From Halalkalibacter alkaliphilus (GTDB lineage: Bacteria > Bacillota > Bacilli > Bacillales > Bacillaceae_D), in assembly GCF_023555415.1 (NCBI RefSeq), contig NZ_JAKRYL010000013.1, forward strand, positions 1 through 64,000: DNA of 64,000 nt, written 5' to 3'. Numbering within the stretch: position 1 is the first letter of the stretch; every line of letters begins with the position of its first letter. The notes beneath the pieces are model-generated. The model ran no database searches and had not been told where the DNA came from. It saw only the letters and a list, made by a program, of their open reading frames with translations. The translations under genes and the position numbers were made by a program. Of this stretch, positions 43,362-52,357 are shown in pieces.

Positions 43362-43408
43362 AAGCCTATTCATTACTAAGATTTGTAGTAATGAATAGGC
43401 TTTTTTTA
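43362..43408 (+). terminator. Terminator of the hem operon
   Basis: Perfect 17-base stem (arms AAGCCTATTCATTACTA and TAGTAATGAATAGGCTT) with a T-run. Confidence 0.95.
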
Positions 43409-43418
43409 TCGTTAACTT

Positions 43419-43447
43419 GCATAATGCCAGAGAACTTGTCATAGAGT
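43419..43447 (+). promoter_or_regulatory. SigE-type promoter of spoVID
   Basis: GCATAAT (43419-43425), 14-base spacer, CATAGAGT (43440-43447), close to the SigE consensus (-35 KMATATT, -10 CATACAHT). SigE control of spoVID is known in B. subtilis. Confidence 0.6.
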
Positions 43448-43507
43448 GATATTGTACTGACTATGACCGTAGCAGAAGGTAGAGAATACGATGAGGAGGA
43501 ATGCAAC

Positions 43508-44728
43508 GTGACACAAGAACACCCGTCTAAGTTATCATTTTCGATTGAGGAATCGGTTTGGTTAAATAAAGGTCAAGAAGTAGAGGAAATTTTAGGTATG
43601 TCTTTAGAGCCTGAAATTGTGATTGAAGAAAAAGATCACCATGTCTATATTCGAGGGGGGTTACGTCTCATTGGGGAATATCGTCCTACAGGCAAGGATG
43701 ATTCTAGTAATAGCAATCAATCGCTCGAACAACAAGTTTCCTTTCGTTCTGCAGGTGATGTAACTATTGCTTCAGACGGATCTGGTCAAATTAAACATTT
43801 TTTCCCAATTGATGTGACAATCCCGTTGAGTCGAATCCAAAATCTTGATGATGTCTATGTTGAAGTGGACTCGTTTGATTATGATCTACCAGAAAGAAGC
43901 TGCATTCAGCTAACGGCTGATATAAGCATTTCGGGTATGACACAACATCAAGAGACTGTAGAAAAGCGTGTTGAAAAAGAAATTGAAAAAGCAGCAGCGC
44001 AGCAACATGAACCTGAAGAAGAGGATGTTCCAACTGCATTCTCGTTCGAGGCAAAAAGACGCCCAGAACCTGAAGTTCCAGCACAAACTGAGTCAACTGA
44101 ACAACTAGCTGCAGTAACCCCACACAATCAATTTTACAAACCTGAAGAAAAAACACCTGTAATGGCGGGGTCTCCAACATCAAGATATGAGCAACCGAAA
44201 GAGGAGGAACCTACATTGAGACATAATGACTCACGCAAAGAATTATCTTCAGATGCTGCAGCTGAATTAGCCCGAGTAGAAGAAGTAGAAACAGAGCAGG
44301 TTGAATCTACTGAACCAGTGCTTGAAGAAGTAGAAGAAGAGGTAGAAGAGGTAGTTGAAGAAGTAGTTGAAGAACTTAGAGAGGAACCAGCACAACCAGA
44401 AACAAAAATCAATCTGAACCCATTAAAAGAGATTGCTGAGCAACCGGCTTTAGAAGATCGTCCTGAGGAAGAAGAACAGGATGAATCAAAGAGCAAAGCA
44501 CCAACTCCTCGTGAAGAAAATGCTCTATACTTAACCAAAATGCTCTCCAAAGGAGAAGAGAGATTTTCAAAATGGAGAATGTGTATTATTCAAGAAAATG
44601 AATCATTAGACACGATTGCTGATCGGTATGCAATTAGCACAAGTCAAATTGTAAGAATGAATCGCTTGCAAGGGGAGCAAGTAGAAGAAGGTCAAATCCT
44701 TTATATACCGGTTAGCACAGAGTCTTAA
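43508..44728 (+). CDS. spoVID: Spore coat encasement protein SpoVID
   Basis: Mother-cell protein on the forespore surface that drives encasement by coat proteins. Conserved N-terminal domain (LSFSIEESVWLNKGQEVEEI, DPEI-like and IRGGLRLIGEY), long Glu-rich low-complexity middle (about residues 155-345, including a VEEV/VVEE repeat), and a C-terminal LysM domain (about 355-403, QENESLDTIADRYAISTSQI). The frame is open from 43463, but the GTG at 43508, eight bases after AGGAGG, starts at the family N-terminus; 406 residues, shorter than B. subtilis (575), the difference being in the acidic middle. Confidence 0.93.
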   Translation: MTQEHPSKLSFSIEESVWLNKGQEVEEILGMSLEPEIVIEEKDHHVYIRGGLRLIGEYRPTGKDDSSNSNQSLEQQVSFRSAGDVTIASDGSGQIKHFFPIDVTIPLSRIQNLDDVYVEVDSFDYDLPERSCIQLTADISISGMTQHQETVEKRVEKEIEKAAAQQHEPEEEDVPTAFSFEAKRRPEPEVPAQTESTEQLAAVTPHNQFYKPEEKTPVMAGSPTSRYEQPKEEEPTLRHNDSRKELSSDAAAELARVEEVETEQVESTEPVLEEVEEEVEEVVEEVVEELREEPAQPETKINLNPLKEIAEQPALEDRPEEEEQDESKSKAPTPREENALYLTKMLSKGEERFSKWRMCIIQENESLDTIADRYAISTSQIVRMNRLQGEQVEEGQILYIPVSTES

Positions 44729-44744
44729 AAAAAGGAGTTACAAC

Positions 44745-45656
44745 ATGGAATTGTTGGATTGGCTTAAGGAGAATTATCAATGGCGAAACGTCAAATTTGT
44801 AAATGAAGCTTTGATAGAGACAGACCATGGTCGAAAAAGGTTGCGCTATTGGTCCGATAAAGCCCTCCTTGATTGGCATATAACGTGGCGTGACAAATGT
44901 AGTGTCACGCCATATATGCTAACCGACCGGATGATTAGGAATAAGGAGCAAGAGCCAGCAATTGAATGGAAAGATGGTTGGGTAACGGTTCACGATGAAG
45001 TCGATCAACCATTGCAAGTAGTATCAAATGAAGACAAGATCGGAAATATGATCGGTTGTATGATACATTATGGCCTTCATTCAACAACGGAAATGAAACC
45101 GAAAAATGTAAAGGAGCCCATGTTTCGTTCTCTATACTCTCATTTGTCTTACTTTAATGAACAACAAAGGACATTTATCCGCTCGCTACTTCGTGAATCC
45201 GATCATCGAATGAAGAAAGTAAAGATGCTACAGGAACAAGTGAAGGAAGAGAAAATGCCATTAATGGACCCGATCTCATCAACAGATCAGGTAAAGAAAG
45301 TGTATGATGTTATCATTTGGTATGGAACTAAGCAGCACCCTGAGCTAGGTTATTATTCATTACGAGAATTTTTAGCAACATGGTTAGATCAACATGGGAA
45401 GGATTCTGCTACTCGGTTAATATCAGCAATCGTCGAGCACGAAAAGGTGTCAAGAGATCAAGCAATGTTATTACTAATTGAGTGTTTAAAAGCGTATGAA
45501 CTAGACCGACTTGTGGCCGTTGTGAAACGAAATGTAACCGATAAGGAAATCGAAGGAGAGTTACAAAAAGTAACGAGTGAATGGGAACGGTCAAAGGAGC
45601 TTGTTCAAGTAATTAGCTCACTCATAGAAAAGAAAAAGAAGGTGTTAACTCAATGA
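44745..45656 (+). CDS. Unrecognised protein encoded between spoVID and ysxE
   Basis: Not recognised. 303 residues, no signal peptide or membrane segment. The first ~110 residues (LRYWSDKALLDWHITWRD, then YMLTDRMIRNKEQEP and WVTVHDEVD) have the rhythm of an N-lobe of CotS/YsxE-type kinase-like proteins, but no HGD or DFD motif follows; the rest is helical with Lys/Glu-rich stretches (KVKMLQEQVKEEK). The ATG has AAAAGGAG upstream, and its last four bases overlap ysxE, so it is translated with spoVID and ysxE; a mother-cell spore coat role is an inference. B. subtilis has no gene at this spot. Confidence 0.75.
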   Translation: MELLDWLKENYQWRNVKFVNEALIETDHGRKRLRYWSDKALLDWHITWRDKCSVTPYMLTDRMIRNKEQEPAIEWKDGWVTVHDEVDQPLQVVSNEDKIGNMIGCMIHYGLHSTTEMKPKNVKEPMFRSLYSHLSYFNEQQRTFIRSLLRESDHRMKKVKMLQEQVKEEKMPLMDPISSTDQVKKVYDVIIWYGTKQHPELGYYSLREFLATWLDQHGKDSATRLISAIVEHEKVSRDQAMLLLIECLKAYELDRLVAVVKRNVTDKEIEGELQKVTSEWERSKELVQVISSLIEKKKKVLTQ

Positions 45657-46681
45657 TTCAAGCACAATCGCCTTATGATTCTGTGCTCTTTTACTATGAT
45701 CTTTATCCTCAGTCAGTTGAAGATTTTGGGAAAATAAAAAAGGTAACAACTAATCATGGTGTGTATGCTTTAAAAGAGACAACGATGGGAAAACAACAAG
45801 CTGATGGATTCATTCATGCTCTTAGGAAATTAACAAAACTTGGCTATAATAAAGCAATCCCCATTCTTCCAACGAAATATGGAGAGTACACAATTTCAAC
45901 AGGAACACATACGTATTACTTAATGCCATGGATGGAAACCAATGAATATACAGCTAAAGAATCACAAGAGCAAAAGCTAGCGTCTCAACTTGGTATTATA
46001 CATCGCTTAACTGTAAAAACTCAGCCTTTTGTAAAAGAGAATGTAGAAGAAGCATACCAGCAGCTTCTTCACCGCTGGGAAATGCGACAGCTTGAATTAA
46101 AACGATTCGCTGATCAGGCTGAACAAAAGACGTATATGTCACCTTTTGAATTAACATTTATAACACATGCTTTTATGCTTGACCAAATGGCCGAAGCTGC
46201 AAAGGACCATTTAAAGAAATGGTATGATAAATGTTTAGAGAAAGAGAAATATCGAACCGTTTTATGTCACGGTAGAGTTAACCGTTCACACTCCTTTTTT
46301 TCTCCGGAAAATGAACCGTTGTTACTCAATTTCGAGCGAGCGGGCATTGATACCCCATCAAGAGATTTGGCTAGTTTTTGCAGATATAGTTTCAAGTATG
46401 CATATTGGGTGGAAGAAGAAGTCCTTCAATGGTTCATGAATTATGAACGACACTTGCCATTGTTAGAGGAAGAAAAGCACTTGATATGTGCCTATCTAAA
46501 CTTTCCGGAGCCAATAGCTTTTGCAGTCGATTCTTATATAGCAAGCAAAGGATCAATGCGAGAATTTGAGCATGTTCAAAGATTAGAAAAGCGCCTTACG
46601 TCAATGCGCAGAGTGCAGCGACTGACGCAAAAACTTATTATCATACAAGAACAGCAAGCACAACAGACAGATCAAACATAA
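45653..46681 (+). CDS. ysxE: Spore coat-associated kinase-like protein YsxE (CotS family)
   Basis: Aminoglycoside-phosphotransferase-like fold protein of the CotS family, placed in the spore coat/cortex layer in B. subtilis. 342 residues (338 there). N-lobe with YALKETTMGKQQADGFIHAL, hinge YYLMPWME. The catalytic loop reads CHGRVNRSHSFF where active members have HGD, and the metal-binding DFD position reads LNFERAG; both key Asp residues are missing, so it is probably a pseudokinase. ATGA overlap with the preceding gene. A palindromic element with a T-run ends the unit. Confidence 0.88.
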   Translation: MIQAQSPYDSVLFYYDLYPQSVEDFGKIKKVTTNHGVYALKETTMGKQQADGFIHALRKLTKLGYNKAIPILPTKYGEYTISTGTHTYYLMPWMETNEYTAKESQEQKLASQLGIIHRLTVKTQPFVKENVEEAYQQLLHRWEMRQLELKRFADQAEQKTYMSPFELTFITHAFMLDQMAEAAKDHLKKWYDKCLEKEKYRTVLCHGRVNRSHSFFSPENEPLLLNFERAGIDTPSRDLASFCRYSFKYAYWVEEEVLQWFMNYERHLPLLEEEKHLICAYLNFPEPIAFAVDSYIASKGSMREFEHVQRLEKRLTSMRRVQRLTQKLIIIQEQQAQQTDQT

Positions 46682-46800
46682 GGTTGTCTCAAACTAAGTT
46701 TCAGGCCCCCGAGTATACACTATATATGCTCTATACAAGTGAGAGTATATATAATGTACGTCACGATGGGGGTCAGATCCATATGAGACAACCTCTTTTT
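46681..46800. repeat. Nested palindromic element, copy 2, likely terminator of spoVID-ysxE
   Basis: Outer perfect arms AGGTTGTCTCA (46681-46691) / TGAGACAACCT (46784-46794), then CTTTTT; inner GGCCCCC/GGGGGTC arms and an imperfect TATATATGCTCT / GAGAGTATATATA stem. The right end GGGGGTCAGATCCATATGAGACAA matches copy 1 (5459-5543) in plan and in sequence. Like copy 1 it separates convergent genes. Confidence 0.72.
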
Positions 46801-47015
46801 CATATGAGTCGTAATGTGATTGAAAAATATGTCACGACCATAATGGTTAACAGAATCATATCAAAGGTAGTTGGTAAGATTAGAGTACGTAATAATTGAA
46901 AGCAGATGAGAGGAACAAGAATTTGAGCAAAAATGGCCTTTACTTTTAACCACCAGCGTGGGCTTTTATGGTGGTGGTGATGATGATGATGGAAACGCCA
47001 ATTACGTCGACGCAT
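46800..47015 (-). CDS. Small histidine-tract membrane protein
   Basis: Hypothetical, 71 residues. It begins MRRRNWRF, then eight consecutive His, then KSPRWWLKVK and two hydrophobic segments (about 28-45 and 50-67). The ATG at 47015 is preceded on the minus strand by GAGGTG at good spacing, and the basic start with His tract before membrane helices argues against chance. It ends next to the palindromic repeat. A His tract could bind metal at the membrane face; this is inference. It could still be a spurious frame. Confidence 0.55.
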   Translation of the reverse strand: MRRRNWRFHHHHHHHHKSPRWWLKVKAIFAQILVPLICFQLLRTLILPTTFDMILLTIMVVTYFSITLRLI

Positions 47016-47146
47016 CGTAACACCTCACTTTCCATGAACTCCTTTCTATTACGGTATGCAGCAAGGGGATAGTTGTGCTAGCTCTTTGGTTACTATCCAA
47101 TTACAATAAAAACGTATATTAAAGAAAAAAATAGGCGATGCTTTTA

Positions 47147-47176
47147 TTGACGAATGAGCTCGATTCGAGCTAAAAT
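47147..47176 (+). promoter_or_regulatory. SigA-type promoter of valS
   Basis: TTGACG (47147-47152), 18-base spacer, TAAAAT (47171-47176), just before the T-box leader. Confidence 0.65.
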
Positions 47177-47182
47177 ATAACC

Positions 47183-47446
47183 ACAATAATGAATGCATTG
47201 ATTAGGAAGAGTAGAATCAGAACCTTTCAGAGAGAGAAATCAATAGCTGAGAGATTTCTTAAGATGTATGATTCGAATGTCGCCTAGGAGCAGCTATCCT
47301 GAAAAATCCTTGATTCGTAAGTTTAGCCGGCAACTGACCGTTATCAGGTTGAGTGTGTAGTACATAAGTTTTTTTGTGCTGCAAACAAAGGTGGTACCGC
47401 GAGTGAACTCTCTTCGTCCTTTGGATGGAGGGGGTTTTTTTATTTG
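47183..47446 (+). promoter_or_regulatory. T-box leader of valS, valine-specific
   Basis: T-box sequence AAGGTGGTACCGCG (47388-47401), then terminator arms AACTCTCTTCGTCC / GGATGGAGGGGGTT followed by TTTTT. The probable specifier is GTC (47279-47281, Val) in the context GAAT-GTC-GCCT. Uncharged tRNA-Val should permit readthrough into valS. Confidence 0.93.
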
Positions 47447-47466
47447 TTTGATTTTAAGGAGGAAGA

Positions 47467-50112
47467 ATGATGAGTGATGAAAAGCTAACGATGCCAACAA
47501 AATACAATCCACAAGAGACCGAAGCAAAATGGTATTCTTTTTGGAAGGAAGGAAAATTCTTTGAGGCGACAGGTGATGAATCGAAACAACCGTATTCAAT
47601 TGTAATCCCCCCGCCTAACGTAACTGGGAAATTGCATTTAGGTCATGCATGGGATACAACGTTACAAGATATTCTCGCGCGTGTAAAGCGAATGCAAGGC
47701 TATGATACTCTTTGGTTACCAGGTATGGACCATGCGGGGATTGCAACTCAAGCAAAGGTTGAAGGGAAATTAAAAGAAGAGGGACTTAGTCGTTATGACT
47801 TAGGAAGAGAAAAATTCCTAGAAAAGTCTTGGGAGTGGAAAGAGGAGTATGCATCGTTCATCCGCAACCAGTGGTCAAAAATGGGGCTTTCATTAGATTA
47901 TTCTCGTGAGCGCTTTACCCTTGATGAAGGTCTATCAAAAGCAGTTCGTGAAGTATTTGTTAAACTTTATGAAAAAGGCTTAATTTATCGTGGAGAATAC
48001 ATTATTAACTGGGATCCGCAAACGAAAACCGCTCTATCAGACATTGAGGTAATCTATCAAGATGTTCAAGGCGCATTCTATCATATGAATTATCCTTTAA
48101 CAGATGGCAGCGGACATATTGAAGTTGCAACAACGCGTCCGGAAACAATGCTTGGTGATACAGCTGTGGCCGTTCACCCAGAAGATGAGCGTTATAAACA
48201 TCTTATAGGCAAGACGGTAACTCTTCCTATTACGAATCGTGAAATTCCGATTGTTGCTGATGATTATGTTGATATTGAATTTGGTTCAGGAGCAGTAAAA
48301 ATTACTCCAGCTCATGATCCAAATGACTTTGAAATTGGAAATAGGCACAATCTTGAACGCATCCTTGTCATGAACGAAGATGGCACTATGAATGCGAAAG
48401 CAGGAAAATACAAAGGATTAGACCGCTTTGAGTGCCGTAAGCAGCTTGTGAAGGATTTACAAGAAGAAGGAATTCTTTTCAAAATAGAAGAACATATGCA
48501 TTCTGTTGGTCACTCAGAGAGAAGTGGCGCGGTTGTTGAACCGTATTTATCAACGCAATGGTTTGTCAAAATGCAGCCATTAGCTGATGCAGCTATTGAC
48601 CTTCAAAAATCAGAAGAAAAAGTAAACTTTGTTCCTGAACGCTTTGAGAAAACATACTTACGCTGGATGGAAAATATTCGTGATTGGTGTATTTCAAGAC
48701 AGCTTTGGTGGGGGCATCGTATTCCAGCTTGGTATCATAAAGAAACAGGAGAGGTGTATGTTGGTCATGAAGCTCCAGAAGATGAAGAGAATTGGAAGCA
48801 GGACGAAGATGTATTAGATACATGGTTCAGTTCCGCACTATGGCCGTTCTCGACTATGGGCTGGCCGGATGAATCTTCTTCCGACTATGACCGTTTTTAT
48901 TCTACAAATGTATTAGTAACAGGTTATGATATCATTTTCTTCTGGGTATCTAGAATGATTTTCCAAGGTCTTGAGTTTACAGGCAAACGCCCATTTGATG
49001 ATGTATTAATTCATGGGCTTGTACGTGACTCAGAAGGACGCAAGATGAGTAAATCACTTGGTAATGGTGTTGACCCAATGGATGTTATCGACAAATACGG
49101 TGCAGATTCATTGCGATTCTTCTTATCTACCGGTAGTTCCCCGGGAAATGACTTGCGTTTTTACTGGGAAAAGGTCGAATCTACGTGGAATTTTGGAAAT
49201 AAGATCTGGAATGCTTCACGTTTTGCGTTAATGAATATGGAAGGATTAACGTATGACGAAATTGATTTAAGTGGTGATAAAACGATTGCGGATAAGTGGA
49301 TCCTTACTCGTCTTCAAGAAACGATTGCTGATGTAACACGCTTAATTGATGCGTATGAATTCGGTGAAGTAGGACGACTTCTTTATAACTTCATTTGGGA
49401 TGATTTCTGTGATTGGTATATTGAAATGGCGAAGTTGCCTTTATACGGAGACGACGAGGCAGCTAAGAAAACGACACGCTCTGTTTTAGCCTATGTATTA
49501 GATCAGACGATGAGACTTCTTCATCCAATGATGCCGTTTATTACCGAGGAAATTTGGCAACATTTGCCGCATAAAGGCGAATCAATTACCATTGCTGCAT
49601 GGCCAAAGAAGCAGGAAGCGTATATGTTCGAAGAGGCCGTAGAGGATATGGAACTGCTTAAGGAAATGATTCGTTCTGTTCGTAATACAAGAGCGGAGCT
49701 AAATGTTCCAATGAGCAAGCAAATTGAGTTACTCGTTCATGCAAAAGATGATCAGGTTTTAGGGAAATTAACACGGGGACAAAGCTATATTGAAAAGTTC
49801 TGTAATCCGAGTAAGCTAGAAATAGGAATAGATGTGAAGGCGCCTGAAAAGTCAATGTCACAAGTTCTCTCAGGAGTAGAATTATTTTTACCTCTTGCTG
49901 GATTGCTAGATTTAGATGCTGAGATTGCTCGATTAGAAAAAGAACTGGATAAGTTAAACAAAGAAGTAGAACGTGTTGAAAAGAAATTAGGAAACCAAGG
50001 CTTTATTGCAAAAGCACCAGCAAAAGTGATTGAAGAAGAAAAAGCAAAGCAAGCTGACTATATGGCTAAACGCGAAACGGTGCAAGCAAGAATAGCTGAG
50101 TTAAAAGCATAA
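47467..50112 (+). CDS. valS: Valyl-tRNA synthetase
   Basis: Class I aminoacyl-tRNA synthetase charging tRNA-Val, with an editing domain. HIGH-type motif [15 protein letters not shown] near residue 45, editing domain with [22 protein letters not shown] loop [27 protein letters not shown], and a C-terminal coiled-coil arm ([20 protein letters not shown]). 881 residues, as in B. subtilis. Start ATG 47467 or 47470; AAGGAGG upstream. Confidence 0.98.
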   Translation: MMSDEKLTMPTKYNPQETEAKWYSFWKEGKFFEATGDESKQPYSIVIPPPNVTGKLHLGHAWDTTLQDILARVKRMQGYDTLWLPGMDHAGIATQAKVEGKLKEEGLSRYDLGREKFLEKSWEWKEEYASFIRNQWSKMGLSLDYSRERFTLDEGLSKAVREVFVKLYEKGLIYRGEYIINWDPQTKTALSDIEVIYQDVQGAFYHMNYPLTDGSGHIEVATTRPETMLGDTAVAVHPEDERYKHLIGKTVTLPITNREIPIVADDYVDIEFGSGAVKITPAHDPNDFEIGNRHNLERILVMNEDGTMNAKAGKYKGLDRFECRKQLVKDLQEEGILFKIEEHMHSVGHSERSGAVVEPYLSTQWFVKMQPLADAAIDLQKSEEKVNFVPERFEKTYLRWMENIRDWCISRQLWWGHRIPAWYHKETGEVYVGHEAPEDEENWKQDEDVLDTWFSSALWPFSTMGWPDESSSDYDRFYSTNVLVTGYDIIFFWVSRMIFQGLEFTGKRPFDDVLIHGLVRDSEGRKMSKSLGNGVDPMDVIDKYGADSLRFFLSTGSSPGNDLRFYWEKVESTWNFGNKIWNASRFALMNMEGLTYDEIDLSGDKTIADKWILTRLQETIADVTRLIDAYEFGEVGRLLYNFIWDDFCDWYIEMAKLPLYGDDEAAKKTTRSVLAYVLDQTMRLLHPMMPFITEEIWQHLPHKGESITIAAWPKKQEAYMFEEAVEDMELLKEMIRSVRNTRAELNVPMSKQIELLVHAKDDQVLGKLTRGQSYIEKFCNPSKLEIGIDVKAPEKSMSQVLSGVELFLPLAGLLDLDAEIARLEKELDKLNKEVERVEKKLGNQGFIAKAPAKVIEEEKAKQADYMAKRETVQARIAELKA

Positions 50113-50117
50113 TGAAC

Positions 50118-50150
50118 AAGAAAGAAAGCTCTTTGGGCTTTCTTTCTTTT
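50118..50150 (+). terminator. Terminator between valS and folC
   Basis: Perfect AAGAAAGAAAGC / GCTTTCTTTCTT stem, followed by TT. It begins six bases after the valS stop; folC is then read through or from another promoter. Confidence 0.8.
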
Positions 50151-50264
50151 AAGTTTAATTTGGTGATATCAATATTTCTTTTAATAATGATATCCGTATT
50201 TCATTCAATAGGCTTCTACGGTACTATTGAGAGAAGATTTTTCAAAAGAAGGTTGGGGTCTACA

Positions 50265-51560
50265 GTGAAAACAGGAACAGAAGTGATTGAATGGATCCAT
50301 TCGTTGCTCCCATTTGGAATAAAGCCTGGATTAAAACGAATGGAGTGGATGCTTGAGCGTCTTGAACATCCTGAACAAAAAATAAAAGCAGTTCATATAG
50401 GTGGAACGAATGGCAAAGGTTCGACTGTCAGTTTTATGAGGCATGTTCTCGAACAAGCTGGTTATAAAGTAGGAACGTTTACATCCCCGTACATTGAGTG
50501 TTTTGAAGAACGGATTTCGATTAACGGAACTCCTATTGAGGAGGCAGCGCTAGTTGAAGCTGGAAGGCAGATTCGACCGTTAGTTGAAGAATTAGCGAGT
50601 ACCGAACTTGGAAGCCCTACTGAATTTGAAGTCATCACAACGATTGCTTTCTATTACTTTGCTACGATTGCTAAGCCGGACATTGTATTGCTTGAGGTCG
50701 GTTTAGGTGGGAGGTTTGATTCGACAAATGTGATTACGCCACTAGTATCAGTGATTACGTCAATCGGGTTTGACCATATGCATATATTAGGAGAAACACT
50801 TCCGGAAATCACATCTGAAAAAGCAGGGATTATAAAACCAGGTGTTCCAATCGTCTCAGGCGTCTCTCAAAAAGAGGCTCAGGAGATTATAGGGGATGTT
50901 TCGCGCAACACAGGCGCTCCTTATACGCAACTTGGAATTGATTTTAACGAAACCTTAATTCGAATTGAAGGAAGATTTCAAGTTTTCTATTATGAAAGAA
51001 TGAATAACCAAATAAATGATGTAACCATTCAAATGTCGGGACCACATCAGAGAGAAAATGCAGCAGTAGCGATAAGAGCTTTGGAAATATTGGTGGAGAA
51101 TTATCATTTTGATATTCCTATGTCTTCGATTCACAAAGGTTTATGTGCAACAACTTGGATAGGGCGTTTTGAACAAGTAAGCGAAAATCCACTCATCGTG
51201 ATTGATGGTGCGCATAACAAAGAAGGGATGGAGTCGCTAGAAAAAACGCTTACGCTTCATTATCCCGAAAAAACATATCGATTTTTGCTTGCGGCAACGA
51301 TAGAAAAAGATATGGGCATTTTATTAAAGCCATTTGAACGATTGAATGCTTCGTTTACATTTACTAGTTTTGATTTCTTTCGAGCAGCTGCTGGCAAGTC
51401 ATTATATGAACAAGCCACTGTTGCAAATAAGCGTTTTGAAGATGATTGGGAGAAAGCTTTAGAAGAGGAAGTACATGCATTAAAAAAGAATGAAATGCTT
51501 ATTGTTGCAGGTTCTCTATACTTTATTTCTTCTGTAAGGGATAGGTGGTTGAAGGAGTAG
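50265..51560 (+). CDS. folC: Folylpolyglutamate synthase / dihydrofolate synthase
   Basis: Mur-ligase-family enzyme adding glutamates to folates. P-loop HIGGTNGKGSTVSF, SPYIECFEERI, TEFEVITTIAFYYF, LEVGLGGRFDSTNV, GPHQRENAAVAIRAL and IDGAHNKEGMESL. The frame is open from 50112, overlapping the valS terminator, but GTG at 50265 starts at KTGTEVIEWIHSLLPFGIKPGL, the normal N-terminus; 431 residues (430 in B. subtilis). GAAGGTTGGGG upstream. Terminator follows. Confidence 0.94.
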   Translation: MKTGTEVIEWIHSLLPFGIKPGLKRMEWMLERLEHPEQKIKAVHIGGTNGKGSTVSFMRHVLEQAGYKVGTFTSPYIECFEERISINGTPIEEAALVEAGRQIRPLVEELASTELGSPTEFEVITTIAFYYFATIAKPDIVLLEVGLGGRFDSTNVITPLVSVITSIGFDHMHILGETLPEITSEKAGIIKPGVPIVSGVSQKEAQEIIGDVSRNTGAPYTQLGIDFNETLIRIEGRFQVFYYERMNNQINDVTIQMSGPHQRENAAVAIRALEILVENYHFDIPMSSIHKGLCATTWIGRFEQVSENPLIVIDGAHNKEGMESLEKTLTLHYPEKTYRFLLAATIEKDMGILLKPFERLNASFTFTSFDFFRAAAGKSLYEQATVANKRFEDDWEKALEEEVHALKKNEMLIVAGSLYFISSVRDRWLKE

Positions 51561-51563
51561 AGT

Positions 51564-51603
51564 GAAAGGAGCTCATTAGAAAAAACTAGTGAGTTCTTTT
51601 TTT
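51564..51603 (+). terminator. Terminator of folC
   Basis: GGAGCTCATTAG / CTAGTGAGTTC stem followed by seven T. Confidence 0.85.
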
Positions 51604-51741
51604 ATAGGGTGAATAGGTAAAAAGAAGGAGGAGGGATTTGGGATTGTTGAATTTTTTGGAAAAGCACGACAAAAGTCTAGTCTAAACATTGACAAAATTG
51701 TTGAAAATACTGGAATATTGCCGTTTAATAGGATAATAGTA

Positions 51742-51770
51742 TTGACATTACAACACTATGAAATTACACT
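51742..51770 (+). promoter_or_regulatory. SigA-type promoter of the type IV pilus operon
   Basis: Consensus TTGACA (51742-51747), 17-base spacer, TACACT (51765-51770). The expected transcription start near 51777 lies just ahead of the riboswitch aptamer. Confidence 0.8.
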
Positions 51771-51784
51771 AAGTTTAACAATAT

Positions 51785-51898
51785 TACATATTTGGAACGC
51801 GATGAAGTACGACTTGTATGTGGGCACCTAAGTCGTATAGAGCAAGTGGTGCAACCGGCCTTTTATTTTGCTTTTTGAAGTAAATGAGGCCTTTTTTT
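51785..51898 (+). promoter_or_regulatory. Class II cyclic-di-GMP riboswitch with terminator
   Basis: The leader has the conserved pieces of the c-di-GMP-II aptamer in order: GATGAA (51801-51806), a helix GTACGACTT (51807-51815) / AAGTCGTA (51830-51837) whose loop carries TGGGCACC (51821-51828), and GGTGCAACCG (51848-51857). GCACC pairs with GGTGC as the class II pseudoknot. The GGCC at 51857-51860, beside the aptamer 3' end, is also the left arm of a terminator (GGCC...ATTT / AAAT..GGCC, then seven T to 51898), so ligand binding and termination can exclude each other. Known class II members often precede pilin genes. The closing P1 helix is weak here. Sign of control is not derivable with certainty; binding competing with the terminator would favour expression. 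Confidence 0.85.
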
Positions 51899-52009
51899 AT
51901 GCCGAATAAGCTAATATTGGGTGGATTTGGATTTTGAAAAAGGTCGTAAAAGTACGGTGGGCCCGCCTGCTTTTGACATATATTTATTGAAAAAAGGGGA
52001 GTAAATTGA

Positions 52010-52348
52010 ATGAGAAAGCTTATTCAAAAACGTCTTAAGAATCAAAAGGGTTTAACGCTGATCGAGTTATTGGTTGTTATTGTTATTTTAGGGATTATTG
52101 CTGCGATTGTTATTCCGATGGTAGTGAGTAATCAAGACGCAGCTGATGAGAGTACTAGAGAGCGGCAAGAACAATTAATTCAAGATGCTGTTAATCGTTA
52201 TATAATAACTGGCGATGATGTTCCTGATAATCTTGGTAATATTGGTGCTAGTCACTTGATACCTGATTATCTTTCAAGCTGGCCAGATGCTGAAAAATAT
52301 GATGTTAATATTAATGAAGATGGAATAGTAAGTGTCGAATTAAACTAA
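52010..52348 (+). CDS. Type IV pilin (probable major pilin)
   Basis: Class III signal peptide: basic leader MRKLIQKRLKNQK, then G|LTLIELLVVIVILGIIAAI, with prepilin peptidase cleavage after Gly and Glu at position 5 of the mature protein. The globular part is small (112 residues in all), close to ComGC size. First gene after the riboswitch and followed by its own terminator, the usual arrangement for a pilin made in excess. RBS GGGGAG. Which prepilin is the major subunit is inferred from position only. Confidence 0.88.
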   Translation: MRKLIQKRLKNQKGLTLIELLVVIVILGIIAAIVIPMVVSNQDAADESTRERQEQLIQDAVNRYIITGDDVPDNLGNIGASHLIPDYLSSWPDAEKYDVNINEDGIVSVELN

Positions 52349-52357
52349 ATTTGGAAG

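Noticed and set aside
43463-43507. Longer spoVID start
   Set aside because: The GTG at 43508 has AGGAGG at ideal spacing and begins at the conserved SpoVID N-terminus; the extension overlaps the region just after the SigE-like promoter.
43791-44550. Long Ser-rich and Leu-rich frames on the minus strand of spoVID
   Set aside because: They are shadows of the Glu-rich low-complexity coding region and lack ribosome binding sites.
50112-50264. In-frame N-terminal extension of folC with a hydrophobic stretch
   Set aside because: It would be translated from the valS terminator hairpin and has no family support; the GTG at 50265 gives the normal FolC N-terminus and length.
51785-51898. Class I c-di-GMP (GEMM-I) riboswitch
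   Set aside because: The class I CAGGGCAAACC and GACGCAAAGC blocks are absent; the sequence fits class II instead.
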